Positions 34,255 through 44,845 of a stretch of DNA of 57,230 bases are shown in pieces. Location: assembly GCA_012513065.1 (NCBI GenBank), contig JAAZCX010000023.1:1-57230 (forward strand), read 5' to 3'. This stretch comes from Clostridiaceae bacterium. Lineage in GTDB: Bacteria > Bacillota > Clostridia > TANB77 > CAG-508. The notes under the pieces are model-generated. The model saw only the letters and a program-made list of their open reading frames with translations. It ran no database searches and was not told the DNA's origin. Position numbers and translations under genes: made by a program. How positions within the stretch are numbered: the first letter of the stretch is position 1; every line of letters starts with the position of its first letter.

Positions 34255-34611
34255 CTAATTTTCTGAAAAAGTCAATTCTTTTTTTCCTTCGTTTGCTTCT
34301 TTTTTCCTATTTTCAATGTCTTTACGGAATAAAAACTTAAATATTGTACGAATAAGTGGTTGTATAAAAAACAATTGTGTAAAGAATGCAAATGGGAAGT
34401 TTAAGCATACTAATTTTAACCAACTAGTAATTAATGTAAGTATATTAAATCCTTCATAATATGGGTAATATATAATTGCTGCTATAAGACTCATTGCTGG
34501 GCACATTAAAGCAACAGTTGTACATATTATTGTAGTTTCGAATATTACAGGATGTGTTTTTTTCATATCAAATACTTTAGTTGCAAGTTTAAATGAACAA
34601 GGACTTCCCAT
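34255..34611 (-). pseudogene. DUF2798-type membrane protein, probably N-terminally truncated
   Basis: GSPCSFKLATKVFDMKKTHPVIFETTIICTTVALMCPAMSLIAAIIY; expected upstream TM segments absent. Confidence 0.5.
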
Positions 34612-34616
34612 TATGA

Positions 34617-35561
34617 TTTGTTTTACAAGGTAGTGCTAGAGTTACAGCTGTAGATGAAATGGGACGTAATTTTATAGCAGATTGTAAAGTAGGTGAAGGT
34701 TGGATTTTCCCTGCTAATATTCCTCATTCTATACAAGGATTAGAAGAAGGCTGTGAATTTCTAATGCTTTTTGATAAAGGAAGTTATTCTGAAGATGATA
34801 CTTTTTCTATTTCAGAATTATTTTCTCATCTACCAAAAGATGTATTATCTGCAAATTTTGGTTGTGATGAATCTGAATTTGATAATATTCCAGAAAAAGA
34901 AGTCTATATTGTAGATGGAGGTGATCCTGGTCCTATTGAATCTCAGACAATTGAGTCACCTTATGGTTTTGTCCCAAGCACTTACAAACATGAGTTAATA
35001 AATGTAAAACCTATTGTTTGTGATGGAGGAAGTATAAAAATTTTAGATCATAGAAATTTTCCAGCATGTACTTCTACTACAGTTGCATTGGTTGAAATAG
35101 AACCTGGGGCTATGCGTGAAATTCATTGGCATTCAAATGCTGACGAACTCCAATATTATATTCAAGGAGAAGCAAGAATGACTGTATTTAAGGAAGGTCC
35201 TAAAGCTAGAACCTTTAATTATAGAGCTGGAGATGTTGGATATGTTCCTGTTGGTAATTTTCATTATGTACAAAATACAGGTACAGAAAAAGTTGTTTTT
35301 CTTGAAATATTTAAAAGTAATCATTTTGCGGATATTTCACTTGCTCAATGGATTGCTATGACTCCAAATGAAGTTGTTAAATCTGCTCTTAATTTATCTG
35401 ATGAATTTTTAAATAATGTAAAAAAAGAAAGTAATCCAATAGTAAAATATAAAGGTTTTGAAATGCCTCCAGCAAATAAAACTCCTCAAAATATTAAATA
35501 CTTTAAAAACTTCGATTATAAAATAAAACATCCTCCTTGTAAAGCTACCGAAAGTCATTAA
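34617..35561 (+). pseudogene. oxdC: Oxalate decarboxylase-type bicupin, N-terminally truncated
   Basis: Frame opens at a TGA (34614) then ...LQGSARVTAVDEMGRNFIADCKVGEGWIFPANIPHSIQGL; second cupin REIHWHSNADELQYYIQGEARMTVF intact. Confidence 0.75.
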
Positions 35562-35653
35562 TATATTTTATATTTTGATATTTTTTTACAATATAAAAAA
35601 TGAAGTAAATTATTTTAATTTTACAATTTACTTCATTTTTCTTTAATTATAAT

Positions 35654-36175
35654 TTAATTATTTACATACATATTCCCTTTTTCATCTTTTAATTCTAAAG
35701 ATGTTACTTTTAAATAAGGATATATTTCTTTTGGATTTTTATCATTTATTTCTATAATTCCTGTAACTTTTATCCATTGTTCTTTTTCTGGTTTTTCTCC
35801 ATCATATTCACATTCCATTCCTACGATATATGAATCTGTACCACAACAATAATAATATCTTGCTACTATCATTGTATTATTATTTGATTCATCATAATAT
35901 ATAAATCCTTCATATGAAAGTTGTTTTCCTTTATATTGATTATAATTTAAAAACATATCGTTTAATGTTGTTGCAAAATAATTGTCTCTTATTATCATAG
36001 TAGATACTTTTTTCTCGTTACTATTCCCAGTATTAACAATGTTTTCTGTTTCACTATTTGAATTAACCTCTTTAGATTTTGTAGTTGATATTGCAATGAC
36101 AATTCCTACTATTATAAAAATTAATAATAATATTATTATAAAAATTATTTTTTTTACTTTTGTATTTATTTTCAT
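35654..36175 (-). CDS. Hypothetical membrane-anchored protein (TIGR03943-like C-terminus)
   Basis: N-terminal TM, YEGFIYYDESNNNTMIVARYYYCCGTDSYIVGMECEYDG. Confidence 0.6.
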   Translation of the reverse strand: MKINTKVKKIIFIIILLLIFIIVGIVIAISTTKSKEVNSNSETENIVNTGNSNEKKVSTMIIRDNYFATTLNDMFLNYNQYKGKQLSYEGFIYYDESNNNTMIVARYYYCCGTDSYIVGMECEYDGEKPEKEQWIKVTGIIEINDKNPKEIYPYLKVTSLELKDEKGNMYVNN

Positions 36176-36189
36176 AATTTACCTTCTTC

Positions 36190-37011
36190 CTAATCATGTA
36201 ATATTTTATCTATTATTGTAAATATAATAAATAATACTAAGTTTACAAGAACAATCATAGCTCCTGTACTTATATTAAATATATATGATAAATATATTCC
36301 TAAAAGGAAGCAAACTATACTTATTATTGCTGAACTAATAACAACTTTTTTAAATGTCTTAAATATTCTCATTGATGTTAATGCTGGAAATATTATAATA
36401 CTGCTTATTAATAATGTACCCATCATTCTCATTCCTACAACAATAATTACAGCTGTTAGTATTGCAATTATATTTGTATACTTCTTAACTTTTAATCCAC
36501 TTGCTTTTGCAAAATCTTCATCAAACGTAATTATAAATAGCTTTCTATAATAAATTATAAATAATATTGCTACAATTATACTAACTATAACACTTAATAC
36601 AACATCACTCTCACTCATAGCAAGTATACTTCCAAACATAAAATTACATACATCTGTATTCATTCCTGTTGTTAGTGATGTAATTGCTACACCTATTGCT
36701 AATGCCGAACTTGAGATTAAGGCTATTGCACTATCACTTTTAATTTTTTTATTATCTCCAACTTTCAACAAAATAATTGCTGTTATAATAACTCCTGGTA
36801 TTGCTATATATAATGGAGTGGTAAATCCTAGTGCTGTTGCTATTGTTAAAATTGCAAATCCTACATGTGATAGCCCATCTCCTATCATACTATATCTTTT
36901 AAGTACAAGACTAACACCTAAAAGTGCTGCACATAAACTTACCAAACTACCAACTAATATTGCTCTTTGTATAAAGCTGTGTTGTATCATTTCTATTATT
37001 GTTTCTATCAT
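36190..37011 (-). CDS. znuB: Metal (Zn/Mn) ABC transporter permease
   Basis: ABC-3 family; RYSMIGDGLSHVGFAILTIATALG. Confidence 0.92.
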   Translation of the reverse strand: MIETIIEMIQHSFIQRAILVGSLVSLCAALLGVSLVLKRYSMIGDGLSHVGFAILTIATALGFTTPLYIAIPGVIITAIILLKVGDNKKIKSDSAIALISSSALAIGVAITSLTTGMNTDVCNFMFGSILAMSESDVVLSVIVSIIVAILFIIYYRKLFIITFDEDFAKASGLKVKKYTNIIAILTAVIIVVGMRMMGTLLISSIIIFPALTSMRIFKTFKKVVISSAIISIVCFLLGIYLSYIFNISTGAMIVLVNLVLFIIFTIIDKILHD

Positions 37012-37700
37012 TTGATGTCACCTCCAGTTAAGTAATTGTTTGTATCTCCATTATATTTAATTTCTCCATTTTCTATTTCAATTACTTTATCTGTATATTT
37101 TAATGCTCTATCTATATCATGTGATACCATAAGAATACTTAGATTTTTCTCTTTTTTTAGTTTATCTAACATTTCATAAATTTGCTTTGCAACTTTAGGA
37201 TCTAATCCATTTGTTGGTTCATCTAATATAATAGTTTTTTCAGTAGCACACATAGCTCTAGCAATTAGTACTCTTTGTTGTTGTCCACCAGAAAGATCAA
37301 TAAAAGATTTTTTTCTAATATCATATATTCCTAATTCTTTCATTATCCTACTTGCTTTTTCTTTATCATCTTTTTTATAGAATATACTATTAATATTATT
37401 CGATATTGTACCAGATAATACAACTTCTTCTATTGATGCTGGAAAATTTGTCTGAATTTCAGTTTTTTGTGGTAAATAACCTACTTTTTCATCTATTGAT
37501 ATTTGTCCTGTATACCCTTTATTTAATCCAACTATACATTTCAAAAGTGTACTTTTACCTGATCCATTTTCTCCAACTATACAAGTAAATTTTCCTTTTT
37601 CAACTTTTATATTTATTTTCTTTAATACGTCTTTTTTACTAGGATAACTAAAAGATAAATCTTTTATATCTATTATTGTTTGCATAATTTTAACTTTCAT
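37008..37700 (-). CDS. znuC: Metal ABC transporter ATP-binding protein
   Basis: GENGSGKSTLLKCIVG, LSGGQQQRVLIARA. Confidence 0.93.
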   Translation of the reverse strand: MKVKIMQTIIDIKDLSFSYPSKKDVLKKINIKVEKGKFTCIVGENGSGKSTLLKCIVGLNKGYTGQISIDEKVGYLPQKTEIQTNFPASIEEVVLSGTISNNINSIFYKKDDKEKASRIMKELGIYDIRKKSFIDLSGGQQQRVLIARAMCATEKTIILDEPTNGLDPKVAKQIYEMLDKLKKEKNLSILMVSHDIDRALKYTDKVIEIENGEIKYNGDTNNYLTGGDIK

Positions 37701-37718
37701 CTCTTTCTTACTTTTAAT

Positions 37719-38693
37719 TTATTGTAATGCTGTTTTTAATACATCTATATTTCTTTCCATCAAATCAACCCATGTTTGTCCATTATCAAAATCTGTCTTT
37801 GTAACATTATGTAATGATTGTATTTGCATTGCTTTTACTCCATTTCCCGCTTCTTTTGCAATTGTGTTTGCTACTATTCCTGTAGATAATTCTGTATATA
37901 ACACTACTGGTATTTTTTCATTTTTTACCTTATTTACTAAATATGCTACTGTTTTACTACTAGGTTCTGATTCTGTACTACATCCGTTAAATGCTGCGCT
38001 TACATCTAATTTGTAATATTCAACAAAATATTGCATTGGCATTTTGTCTCCAAATACTAATCTTGATCTTTTCTTGTTATTTACTATCTCTTGAATTTTA
38101 TTATCTACTTCTTTTATTTTTGCTATATAATTTTCACTATTAGTTTTATAAATATCTTTATTTTGTGGATTAATCTCTTCCATTGCTTTTTCTAAAGAAT
38201 TAACCATTGATATTGCATTTGCAGGTGATGTCCAAATATGTTCATCAAAAGCTCCTTCTTCCTCTTCTTCGTGTTCTTCATGTTCTTCTGCACCGTCTAC
38301 TTCTTTTTCCTCTATTTTTTGTACATCATCAGCTATACATATAACTTTTTGATTTTTATTGTTTAATGCTTCTAAAACTTTTTCCGACCATGCCTCAATT
38401 TCTCCACCTATGTATACAAATAAATCTGCATTTTGTATTTTTATTAAATCTTGTGCTGTTGGATCATAGCTATGTGCATCTTTACCAGGTCCTAATAAAA
38501 ATGTTAATTCTACGTCATCTGTATCTTTAGTAATTTGTTTTATAAAATCATAGCATGTAAAATTACTTACAACTACTTTCTTCTTTCCTGTATCTATATT
38601 TTTGTTTTTATTACTTGCAGTTACTGCTAAAGTAACAACTCCTATGACAATTATAATTAATAAAATAATTAATCCTATCTTTTTTAGTTTCAT
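37719..38693 (-). CDS. znuA: Metal ABC transporter substrate-binding protein
   Basis: HSYDPTAQDLIKIQNADLFVYIGGE; acidic/His loop EEHEEHEEEEEGAFDEHIWTSP. Confidence 0.93.
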   Translation of the reverse strand: MKLKKIGLIILLIIIVIGVVTLAVTASNKNKNIDTGKKKVVVSNFTCYDFIKQITKDTDDVELTFLLGPGKDAHSYDPTAQDLIKIQNADLFVYIGGEIEAWSEKVLEALNNKNQKVICIADDVQKIEEKEVDGAEEHEEHEEEEEGAFDEHIWTSPANAISMVNSLEKAMEEINPQNKDIYKTNSENYIAKIKEVDNKIQEIVNNKKRSRLVFGDKMPMQYFVEYYKLDVSAAFNGCSTESEPSSKTVAYLVNKVKNEKIPVVLYTELSTGIVANTIAKEAGNGVKAMQIQSLHNVTKTDFDNGQTWVDLMERNIDVLKTALQ

Positions 38694-38768
38694 TTTTTTC
38701 TTTCTCCTTCTAAAGTATTTATTATCTTTTCTTTTCTTTTCTTTTTTACAATATTTTAAATTTCATTA

Positions 38769-39173
38769 TTACTTATTATTTTTTTGACATTCTTTACATT
38801 TTCCATAAAATACAACTTTCTCATTGTTTATGAAAAATTTCTTATCTTCTTGCGCCTGTTCTATAATATTTAATACCTTATCGCTTTTAAAATGAATTAA
38901 ATCTCCACATTCTTCACAAATAAGATGATAATGTGATTCACATTCTGCAGTATGCTCTTTGTATTGATAACAAAAACCTTGTTTATTATCTAATGGTATT
39001 TTTATAATTTCTCCTTTTTCTACTAAGCAATTTACCATTCTGTATATAGTTGTTAATCCTATTTGATCTTCTAGAGCATTTTGTATTTCTTGAATTGTTA
39101 AATGTTTATTTTTATTTTCTTTTAAATATTTAATTATCTTTTCTTTTTGTTTTGTATTTCTAGTTTTTATCAT
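38769..39173 (-). CDS. Fur-family metalloregulator (Zur-like)
   Basis: GLTTIYRMVNCLVEKGEI; HYHLICEECGDLIHF; C-terminal CKECQ. Confidence 0.92.
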   Translation of the reverse strand: MIKTRNTKQKEKIIKYLKENKNKHLTIQEIQNALEDQIGLTTIYRMVNCLVEKGEIIKIPLDNKQGFCYQYKEHTAECESHYHLICEECGDLIHFKSDKVLNIIEQAQEDKKFFINNEKVVFYGKCKECQKNNK

Positions 39174-39184
39174 AGTTCTCCTTT

Positions 39185-39203
39185 ATTGAAAATCATTTTC
39201 AAT
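39185..39203. promoter_or_regulatory. Fur/Zur-type operator
   Basis: Perfect 9-1-9 palindrome ATTGAAAATCATTTTCAAT just upstream of the Fur-family gene. Confidence 0.85.
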
Positions 39204-39350
39204 TAGTATAACATCTTTTTTTTAATTTTTCAATTACTTTTAGTTATTTTTTATTATTTATAAAATAAAAAAATTATAAAATGATATTTTTATAATATAT
39301 TGCAAAAAGAGAATGATTCAACATCATTCTCTTTGTTTTAATTTTTTCTT

Positions 39351-40223
39351 TTATTTATTTTCTAAAATATTTTTTACAAATTCGTCATCATTATATACTG
39401 TAATTGCTTTTGGTAATACATCTATTACAAAATGATTATCTGTTAATTTTTCACCATCTACATTAAATGTAATATTCTTTTCTACATTTATTTCTATATG
39501 CTTTGTTCTAAATTTGTGTACTCTTCTTTTTCCTTCATGTGTACCCTTTTTTACTTTTAGTAATAATGGTATCATCTTCAATCTTGACATTTTTTCAGCA
39601 TAATAAATATCTAACAATCCATCTGTCAACTGAGATTTTGGAGCTATATTAAATCCTCCTCCATAATATCCACCATTACATATACTTAATATACTGTATT
39701 TATCTTCAATATTCTTTATATCTGTTTTTAATTGCATTTTTTTAAATCTAAATTTTACAAATGTATAAAATATACTTGCATTATATAGTTGTGAACTTGG
39801 TATTATTGTGTTTCTTAATATATCTACATTATTTGCAACTTCTGCATCTATTCCCATACAAGCTACATTTATAAAATATTTATCATTAATCTTTGCTAAA
39901 TCTATTACATTTTCACCTTTTGGTAACATTTTTATTGTTCTATACGTGTCATTTCCTGAGCCTGATGGTATTATTCCTAATTTGTTTTTTGTTTTTACTA
40001 TTCCAGATAATATATTTGTTAAAGTTCCATCTCCTCCAACAATGTAAATTATATTTTCTTCTTTTTCATATTCTGATACAATTTGATTTGAATTTATTTC
40101 TTCTGTAATATATCTTATTTCATATTGTAGATTTCTTTTTTCACATTCATTTTCTATCTTTGGTACTATTTTTTTATATTTTCCTTTACCAGCTACCTTA
40201 TTTACTATAAATATATATTTCAT
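39351..40223 (-). CDS. Diacylglycerol/lipid kinase (DagK/YegS family)
   Basis: FIVNKVAGKGKYKKIVPKIE; IVGGDGTLTNILSGI; GIIPSGSGND. Confidence 0.95.
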   Translation of the reverse strand: MKYIFIVNKVAGKGKYKKIVPKIENECEKRNLQYEIRYITEEINSNQIVSEYEKEENIIYIVGGDGTLTNILSGIVKTKNKLGIIPSGSGNDTYRTIKMLPKGENVIDLAKINDKYFINVACMGIDAEVANNVDILRNTIIPSSQLYNASIFYTFVKFRFKKMQLKTDIKNIEDKYSILSICNGGYYGGGFNIAPKSQLTDGLLDIYYAEKMSRLKMIPLLLKVKKGTHEGKRRVHKFRTKHIEINVEKNITFNVDGEKLTDNHFVIDVLPKAITVYNDDEFVKNILENK

Positions 40224-40231
40224 ATATCTTC

Positions 40232-40810
40232 CTACTTTCTAAGTAATTTTAAAACTTCATTTTCTAAAAATTTATTTGCTTCGTTTATTTCCATATTACT
40301 TACATCAATTGGTTCTCCAAATTGTAAAGAAACACTTTTTCTAAAGATTTTATATTTTCCTTTAATTGCAAATGGTAATATTTTTGTATTTGTTTCATTA
40401 GCAATTGCTACAGCTCCATGTCTGAATTTCAAAAGTAATTCATTAGTTTTGTTTCTTGTTCCTTCAGGAAATATTCCTATTGAACCACCATTTTTTAATA
40501 TTTTTTCTGATTCAATTATAGCTAATGGATTACTTTTAGTTCTATGGATCTTTATTAATCCTATTTTTTCAAAAAGAATTCCATGTAATCCTTTAAACAA
40601 TTCTTCTTTTGCCATATAATGAACTATTCTATTGGTAGATGTCATTACCATTACTGGATCTGCTGCATGTTTATGATTTCCTGCAAATATTATTGGACCG
40701 CTTTCAGGAATATTTTCTTTTCCATATATTTTCGGTCTATATATTATTTTTAATAAAACAGAACAAATTATTTTTACAAATTTATATAATTTTTTTCTTT
40801 CTTCTTTCAT
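40232..40810 (-). CDS. plsC: 1-acyl-sn-glycerol-3-phosphate acyltransferase
   Basis: FAGNHKHAADPV; FPEGTRNK. Confidence 0.93.
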   Translation of the reverse strand: MKEERKKLYKFVKIICSVLLKIIYRPKIYGKENIPESGPIIFAGNHKHAADPVMVMTSTNRIVHYMAKEELFKGLHGILFEKIGLIKIHRTKSNPLAIIESEKILKNGGSIGIFPEGTRNKTNELLLKFRHGAVAIANETNTKILPFAIKGKYKIFRKSVSLQFGEPIDVSNMEINEANKFLENEVLKLLRK

Positions 40811-40995
40811 TTTAATTCCTTTTTTCTTTTTTCTTTTTTCTTAATTATGATTTAGTATATATTTAAATTTCATATTTTATTTACATTCTAATAATATCAT
40901 AAATATATAAAAAATAAAACACAAAAAAAGAATAGTATTAAACTATTCTTTTTATCTTTTTATCTTTTTATCTTTTTTAAATTTTATTATTTTAT

Positions 40996-41820
40996 CTATT
41001 TTACTTTAATGCTTCCAATTCCGCCTGATATAACTATATAGTTTTCTCCATTTCCACATATTATATCATCAGATACACTTTTTTCAAATATATAAATAGA
41101 ACCTATCCCTTTACTTGTCTCTATTGTATAATTTTCATCATCATCTTCCAAATTAATATCTAATTTTCCTATACCTGCATCTATTTTGCTATTTCCAGTT
41201 ATAGTTGATGTTACTTCAAATTTTCCAACACCCATACTTAATTTTAAATCATTAATATTTCCTGATGAAATTTTTACTGTTCCTACTCCACCATTTATAT
41301 TTGCTTTTTTATTTACAACTAGATTTTGAATATCTGTTTTTCCTGCTCCAATATCTAATTTTAATTCATCAGTTTTCAATGTTTCAATATCTAATTTTCC
41401 AGCACCTGATTCTATATTTACTTCATCAAATATTATATCTTCTGGTATATATATAACCACTTGCTTTGTATCTGACATAAATTTTAATTCCCAGTCTTTT
41501 TCATCTTCAATAATAATTTGATTTCCTTTTTGACTACATTTAATTTCTTCATCATTATTTATAACTTTTAAAGTATCACCATTTTTTATTATCAAATCTG
41601 CATAATTCAATTTTACTTTTAAACTTTTCAATTCTTCATTACTATCAAAATCAGTAGTAATAGCTTCGTTTTGTACTATTTCATTATTATTTCCTTTTGT
41701 TAATCCTAAAACATTTTTAAATATTGATAAAGTAAAAATCATCCAACCTATAATATTAATTATAATAACTATTGCAAATGCAATTGCAAGATATTTTATT
41801 ATTCTTTGTACTGTTGTCAT
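40996..41820 (-). CDS. DUF4097-type beta-repeat membrane-anchored protein
   Basis: TM plus repeats such as NIESGAGKLDIETLKTDELKLDIGAGKTDIQNL. Confidence 0.75.
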   Translation of the reverse strand: MTTVQRIIKYLAIAFAIVIIINIIGWMIFTLSIFKNVLGLTKGNNNEIVQNEAITTDFDSNEELKSLKVKLNYADLIIKNGDTLKVINNDEEIKCSQKGNQIIIEDEKDWELKFMSDTKQVVIYIPEDIIFDEVNIESGAGKLDIETLKTDELKLDIGAGKTDIQNLVVNKKANINGGVGTVKISSGNINDLKLSMGVGKFEVTSTITGNSKIDAGIGKLDINLEDDDENYTIETSKGIGSIYIFEKSVSDDIICGNGENYIVISGGIGSIKVK

Positions 41821-42500
41821 TTTATTTCAACACCTCCAAATATACATGTTGCATTAATATATATTGTATGTTCTCCATTATTTACAGTATAAGAATTTTT
41901 ATTTGTTACACCTCCAAATATTGGTGTAGATTTTATTTTTACTTGTACATTCTCAGGTAAATAAAGCTCAATTCCACCAAATACTGAACATGCGTTAATT
42001 ACTTGATCTGATGTTATTATTGATTGTTTTAAATCACATTTAACCCCACCAAATACTGCTGTTAAATCTGCTCCATTGAATTCTTGACCATTGAAGTTTA
42101 TATCTTGACCAGCAAATGCTGCACAGTATTCATTATTTTCTGTTTTATTTTTATTTAATTTTTTGATTTCACTACTAACTTTTCCACCGATAACATCTCT
42201 AAATAGAAATGATAATCCTATTATTATTAATATACCTGGAACAAATAGCTTCCAAGCTGTATTAAAATCAAGGTATCCTTGACAACATGTTAATAATACA
42301 ACACCTACTATTAATCCTATAATATTTCCTGTTTTTTCATCTTCTTTAAATATTCCTATAAAGCATGGTACAATTATAAACATTGTCCACCAACCATCAA
42401 AAAATATGTTTATATTTGTAATTTCTAATGCATTACATGCAAATATTACTCCTATCACTATAAATACTAGTCCCCATAAAATATTTCCAAATTTTTTCAT
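41817..42500 (-). CDS. LiaF-like/toastrack membrane protein
   Basis: CAAFAGQDINFNGQEFNGADLTAVFGGVKCDLKQ. Confidence 0.8.
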   Translation of the reverse strand: MKKFGNILWGLVFIVIGVIFACNALEITNINIFFDGWWTMFIIVPCFIGIFKEDEKTGNIIGLIVGVVLLTCCQGYLDFNTAWKLFVPGILIIIGLSFLFRDVIGGKVSSEIKKLNKNKTENNEYCAAFAGQDINFNGQEFNGADLTAVFGGVKCDLKQSIITSDQVINACSVFGGIELYLPENVQVKIKSTPIFGGVTNKNSYTVNNGEHTIYINATCIFGGVEIK

Positions 42501-42592
42501 ATATTATCCCCTTTCTTAATTCATTATATTTTATCATTTATTTTCTATGTTGTAAATAATATCAATCAATAAATATATATGTTTATTGATAC

Positions 42593-42621
42593 TTGCACTT
42601 TTTAGATTTTATTATTATAAT
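42593..42621 (+). promoter_or_regulatory. Sigma-A promoter for DUF1064 gene
   Basis: TTGCAC-17 bp-TATAAT. Confidence 0.6.
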
Positions 42622-42652
42622 ATATTTATTAATATTGAATAGGAGTTTTTTT

Positions 42653-43003
42653 ATGGAACATTGGAGTGTTGAAGATTATAAGAATTTTTCTGATAATTCA
42701 AAAAGAAAAAGTAAATATAGATCTAATAAAATTTCAGTTGATGGTCATACATTTGATAGTCAAAAAGAGGCTGATTTTTATTGTGAATTAAAATTAAAAT
42801 TACAAGCAAAAGAAATTAATGGTTTTTGTATACAACCTACTTTTATACTAGCACCTAGTTTAAAATACAAAGCTGATTTTATTGTTTTTAATAAAGATAA
42901 TACTACTGAAGTTATTGATGTAAAGGGTTTTAAAACTAAAGAATATATTACAAAAAAGAAAGTCTTTGAAGATAAATTTAACTTAAAAATAACAGAAATA
43001 TAA
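42653..43003 (+). CDS. DUF1064 family phage-type nuclease
   Basis: KYRSNKISVDGHTFDSQKEADFYCELKLKLQ...YKADFIVFNKDNTTEVIDVKGFKT. Confidence 0.85.
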   Translation: MEHWSVEDYKNFSDNSKRKSKYRSNKISVDGHTFDSQKEADFYCELKLKLQAKEINGFCIQPTFILAPSLKYKADFIVFNKDNTTEVIDVKGFKTKEYITKKKVFEDKFNLKITEI

Positions 43004-43042
43004 AAATACTAGGAATATTCCTAGTATTTTTTACTTTATAAT

Positions 43043-43330
43043 TTATAATTCAAAAATATTTGCTTTTAATATCATTTTTGAAATTTTAGTTTTCTCTGAT
43101 AATGGGATTTCCCACATACTTGCTAATATTGATTTTCCTTTTTTATATTGTTTAGTTGGATTACCATATATTTTATATAATTGCTTTTCAAGTTCTACTT
43201 TATTAGTATAAACAGATAATATATTTTCTCCATAAAGTACATTTATTGTAGTTTCAGTTTCTGATTTATTTGCTTCTTTATATATTTTCTTGTTTTCTTC
43301 ATTTACTTTCTTATCATCTTTTCTTATCAT
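43043..43330 (-). CDS. Hypothetical protein
   Basis: 95 aa ORF flanked by terminators. Confidence 0.55.
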   Translation of the reverse strand: MIRKDDKKVNEENKKIYKEANKSETETTINVLYGENILSVYTNKVELEKQLYKIYGNPTKQYKKGKSILASMWEIPLSEKTKISKMILKANIFEL

Positions 43331-43466
43331 TTCAACATCCCTTATTTTTTCTATTATGCCTCATTCTATCATTTTATTTGTAAAATGTAAAGTATTTATG
43401 TTCAAACCTATTATTTTGATTAATAAAAAAAGTAACTAAACTATAAAAAATTTAGTTACTTTTTTA

Positions 43467-43820
43467 CTATACTTCTATTTCTGTATTTTCAATTTCTGCA
43501 GTATTTCCGAAAGAAAATACTTTCTTTGTAGCTTTTTGTTTTTCTTCAAATTTCTTGTAGAATTCTTCTCTTGCTTCATTTAAAGTTTCTTCCATTGCAT
43601 TAAACATTTGATCTATATCTTGTTTTTTAAAATCATAACTATTGCTTCTTGCCATTGGTTCTAATATTTGAATGTCATGTAATACATTGTTTACTCTCTT
43701 TCCTGCATATTCAATAAATTTTGCTCTTTTTTCTTCGTTTACTTCTTTTTCCATTTGTTTTTCTCTCCTTATTCTATAAAGTTTATACGTTAATACGCAA
43801 ATACTTAAATAAGATATCAC
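43467..43820 (-). CDS. Hypothetical protein (start likely MEKEVNEEKRAKFIEYAGKR)
   Basis: Internal Met with SD GGAGAG; charged helical protein. Confidence 0.6.
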   Translation of the reverse strand: MISYLSICVLTYKLYRIRREKQMEKEVNEEKRAKFIEYAGKRVNNVLHDIQILEPMARSNSYDFKKQDIDQMFNAMEETLNEAREEFYKKFEEKQKATKKVFSFGNTAEIENTEIEV

Positions 43821-43848
43821 AACTTTTTTTAAATTTCAAATACTTTTT

Positions 43849-44754
43849 TTAAATTTCTTTTTTTATTTTTGCAACAAAAAAACCTTCGAATAATTCATTT
43901 GGTTTAATGCAAATTGTTCCTTCAATTTTGCTTGGTAGTAGTGGCAATTTTATGTTTGTATCTATTTTAATTGGTACGATTTTTACTTTTCCTGATTTTA
44001 AAATTGTGTTTAATACATCTTCATTTTCACATGATAAAATTGAACATGTGGAATATACCATTTCTTTTCCCGGTTTTAAAACTTCAATTGCTTTTTTCAA
44101 TAATGCTTTCTGTGATTCTATAGATTTATCAATTAATTTTTTTGTAAAATTTTTTTCTAAATTTTCATTTTTTAAATCGATTGTTCCACTTCCACTACAA
44201 GGTGCATCTAACAATATACTATCAAATGAGAAAAACTCATTAATTTTTCTACTATCTTCTTGCATAATATAAACTGATGTAGCTCCTTGTTTGTCTATAT
44301 TATACTTTAATCTTTCTGCTCTTATTTTATTCATTTCACATGCTGTTATATGTGCATTATTATTTGTTAATGCTGCTATTTGAGTTGTTTTTCCTCCTGG
44401 TGCTGCAGCCATATCTAATATATCAATATGTTCTTGTGGTTGTAATATTATAGGAGGTAACATAGAAGATAAACTTTGTAAATATATTTCTCCATTTTTA
44501 TAAATATCTAAATCTTCTATTTCTTTTTCTCTTATATTTTTTATAATAAAAGCTTCATTGCTCCATTCAATCTTTTCATATTCTATGTTTTGTTCTTTTA
44601 GCTTATTTTCTATAGTTTCCACTTGTGTTTTTAATGTATTTACTCTAAAAGTAACTGGTCTTTTTTTGCTGTATCCATCAATTATACTTTTAGTTAATTG
44701 TTCTCCATATTGATTTTTTAACATTTCTATTAAAAATTCTGGTATATTATTCAT
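43849..44754 (-). CDS. SAM-dependent RNA m5C methyltransferase (RsmB/RsmF/NSUN family)
   Basis: DMAAAPGGKTTQIAAL, LDAPCSGSGT, YSTCSILSCENEDV. Confidence 0.92.
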   Translation of the reverse strand: MNNIPEFLIEMLKNQYGEQLTKSIIDGYSKKRPVTFRVNTLKTQVETIENKLKEQNIEYEKIEWSNEAFIIKNIREKEIEDLDIYKNGEIYLQSLSSMLPPIILQPQEHIDILDMAAAPGGKTTQIAALTNNNAHITACEMNKIRAERLKYNIDKQGATSVYIMQEDSRKINEFFSFDSILLDAPCSGSGTIDLKNENLEKNFTKKLIDKSIESQKALLKKAIEVLKPGKEMVYSTCSILSCENEDVLNTILKSGKVKIVPIKIDTNIKLPLLPSKIEGTICIKPNELFEGFFVAKIKKEI

Positions 44755-44845
44755 AATATTTTATCTCCTATTTATAATATAATTTGTTACATTATTTTAT
44801 CATAAATATAATAAAAAGAATAGAGTTAATCTATTCTTTTATATT

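Noticed and set aside
40955-40980. Short tatcttttta tandem repeat
   Set aside because: Just a few copies of a simple AT-rich unit next to a terminator; not distinctive.
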